Both the position numbers and the translations under genes were made by a program. This document shows positions 63,422 through 64,000 of a stretch of 64,000 bases of DNA, in pieces. The notes beneath the pieces are model-generated. The model did no database searches and was not told the DNA's origin. It was given only the letters and a program-made list of their open reading frames with translations. Source of the stretch: Actinomadura cremea (lineage in GTDB: Bacteria > Actinomycetota > Actinomycetes > Streptosporangiales > Streptosporangiaceae); the NCBI RefSeq assembly GCF_014648495.1, contig NZ_BMRF01000020.1, positions 1 through 64,000 of the forward strand, given 5' to 3'. Each line of letters starts with the position of its first letter. Position 1 is the stretch's first letter.

Positions 63422-64000
63422 ATGGAGTGGTTCGACATGCCCGTCCTTACCGGACGTCACGTCCGGCTGGAGCCGTTGGCGGAGGAGCACGCGGAGGGGC
63501 TGTTCGCCGCGTCGGCGGACCCGGCCACGTGGACGTGGCTGAACGAGCCGCAGCCGCGCGATGCGACGGACATGCGGGCGTCGGTCCGGCGGGCGCTCCG
63601 CGGGCGCGAGCGCGGGCTCCGGCTGCCGTGGGCGCAGATCGACGTCACGACGGGCGAGGTCGCGGGGACGACGTCGTACTACGAGATCTCGCCGAGGGAC
63701 CGGAACCTGTGCATCGGGTACACGTGGCTCGGGGCGCGGTGGCGGCGGTCGGGGCTGAACACAGAGGCGAAGCTGCTGCTGCTGGAGCGCGCGTTCGACG
63801 AGCTGAAGGCGGTCCGGGCGGGGTGGCACACGAACGTCCGGAACGAGCGTTCGCGGGAGGCGATCGAGCGGCTGGGGGCGTCGTTCGAGGGCGTCCACCG
63901 CAAGCACCGGCTGCTGCCGGACGGGTCGTTCCGCGACACGGCCGTGTACGGGATGACCGACGACGACTGGGTCGAGGCGGGGCCCGCTCTGCGCGCGCGC
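63422..64000 (+). CDS. GNAT-family N-acetyltransferase, 3' end outside window
   Basis: At least 193 residues of an open frame leaving the right edge. The opening [21 protein letters not shown], the acetyl-CoA loop region [20 protein letters not shown] and [20 protein letters not shown] match RimJ/RimL-type acetyltransferases that modify protein N-termini or small amines; the RRSG loop replaces the common QRGKG. Divergent from folD. The start lacks a ribosome site and is probably leaderless. The substrate is unknown. Confidence 0.87.
   Translation, partial: MEWFDMPVLTGRHVRLEPLAEEHAEGLFAASADPATWTWLNEPQPRDATDMRASVRRALRGRERGLRLPWAQIDVTTGEVAGTTSYYEISPRDRNLCIGYTWLGARWRRSGLNTEAKLLLLERAFDELKAVRAGWHTNVRNERSREAIERLGASFEGVHRKHRLLPDGSFRDTAVYGMTDDDWVEAGPALRAR

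Overview
The window comes from a high-GC actinomycete chromosome. Long overlapping antisense reading frames, GTG/TTG starts, GTGA/ATGA stop-start overlaps and short-leader or leaderless promoters all point that way. Gene content and order (type B L31, an acyl-CoA carboxylase alpha subunit, the trpS to YihY to D,D-carboxypeptidase block, and folD, DUF3017, mdh and icd together) fit the Streptosporangiales/Thermomonosporaceae, with an Actinomadura-like organism as my best guess. This is inference from the sequence alone. I saw no rRNA, tRNA, transposase or complete prophage.

Layout. 0-9 kb: end of a small unidentified gene, a secreted protein, a probably Zur-controlled L31 paralogue, a biotin-dependent carboxylase alpha subunit, envelope proteins, a NarL-type two-component pair, and a CBS-domain protein beside an ion-transporter-superfamily permease. 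9-15.3 kb: LpdA-like flavoprotein, gamma-glutamylcyclotransferase-like protein, purine nucleoside phosphorylase overlapping a phospho-sugar mutase, and adenosine deaminase (purine nucleoside salvage). 15.4-32.3 kb is more accessory: an ECF41-like sigma factor, a DoxX-like protein with an upstream mini-ORF, three regulator/transport or regulator/enzyme modules with visible operators (TetR/aldo-keto reductase, MarR/MFS, TetR/ABC), and a Ser/Thr kinase fused to a degenerate metallo-beta-lactamase fold. It also holds three or four gene relics: an internally deleted receiver domain, a frameshifted racemase-family remnant, an imine-reductase-like remnant broken by a 17-bp tandem duplication, and possibly a truncated secreted protein.

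32.3-46.3 kb: a 40-residue membrane peptide, a methyltransferase, a glycosyltransferase between two DMT transporters, then a long minus-strand nucleoside operon. That operon runs BMP lipoprotein, ATPase, two permeases, cytidine deaminase, thymidine phosphorylase. It has a candidate operator, an intercistronic hairpin and a 14-bp minisatellite at the cdd stop. Upstream lie an M20 amidohydrolase and a YbdK-type carboxylate-amine ligase. With the purine enzymes at 11-15 kb the window covers uptake and breakdown of both purine and pyrimidine nucleosides.

46.7-64 kb: D,D-carboxypeptidase overlapping antisense with YihY, 2'-5' RNA-ligase-like protein, trpS, divergent galE-galK, an 88-bp tandem hairpin repeat, and an HSP90-family chaperone overlapping a 907-residue TPR-like protein. 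Then come mdh and icd separated by what looks like a decayed type I-E CRISPR relic, DUF3017, an FHA-HTH regulator, and folD preceded by a ZTP (pfl) riboswitch. A GNAT acetyltransferase runs off the right edge.
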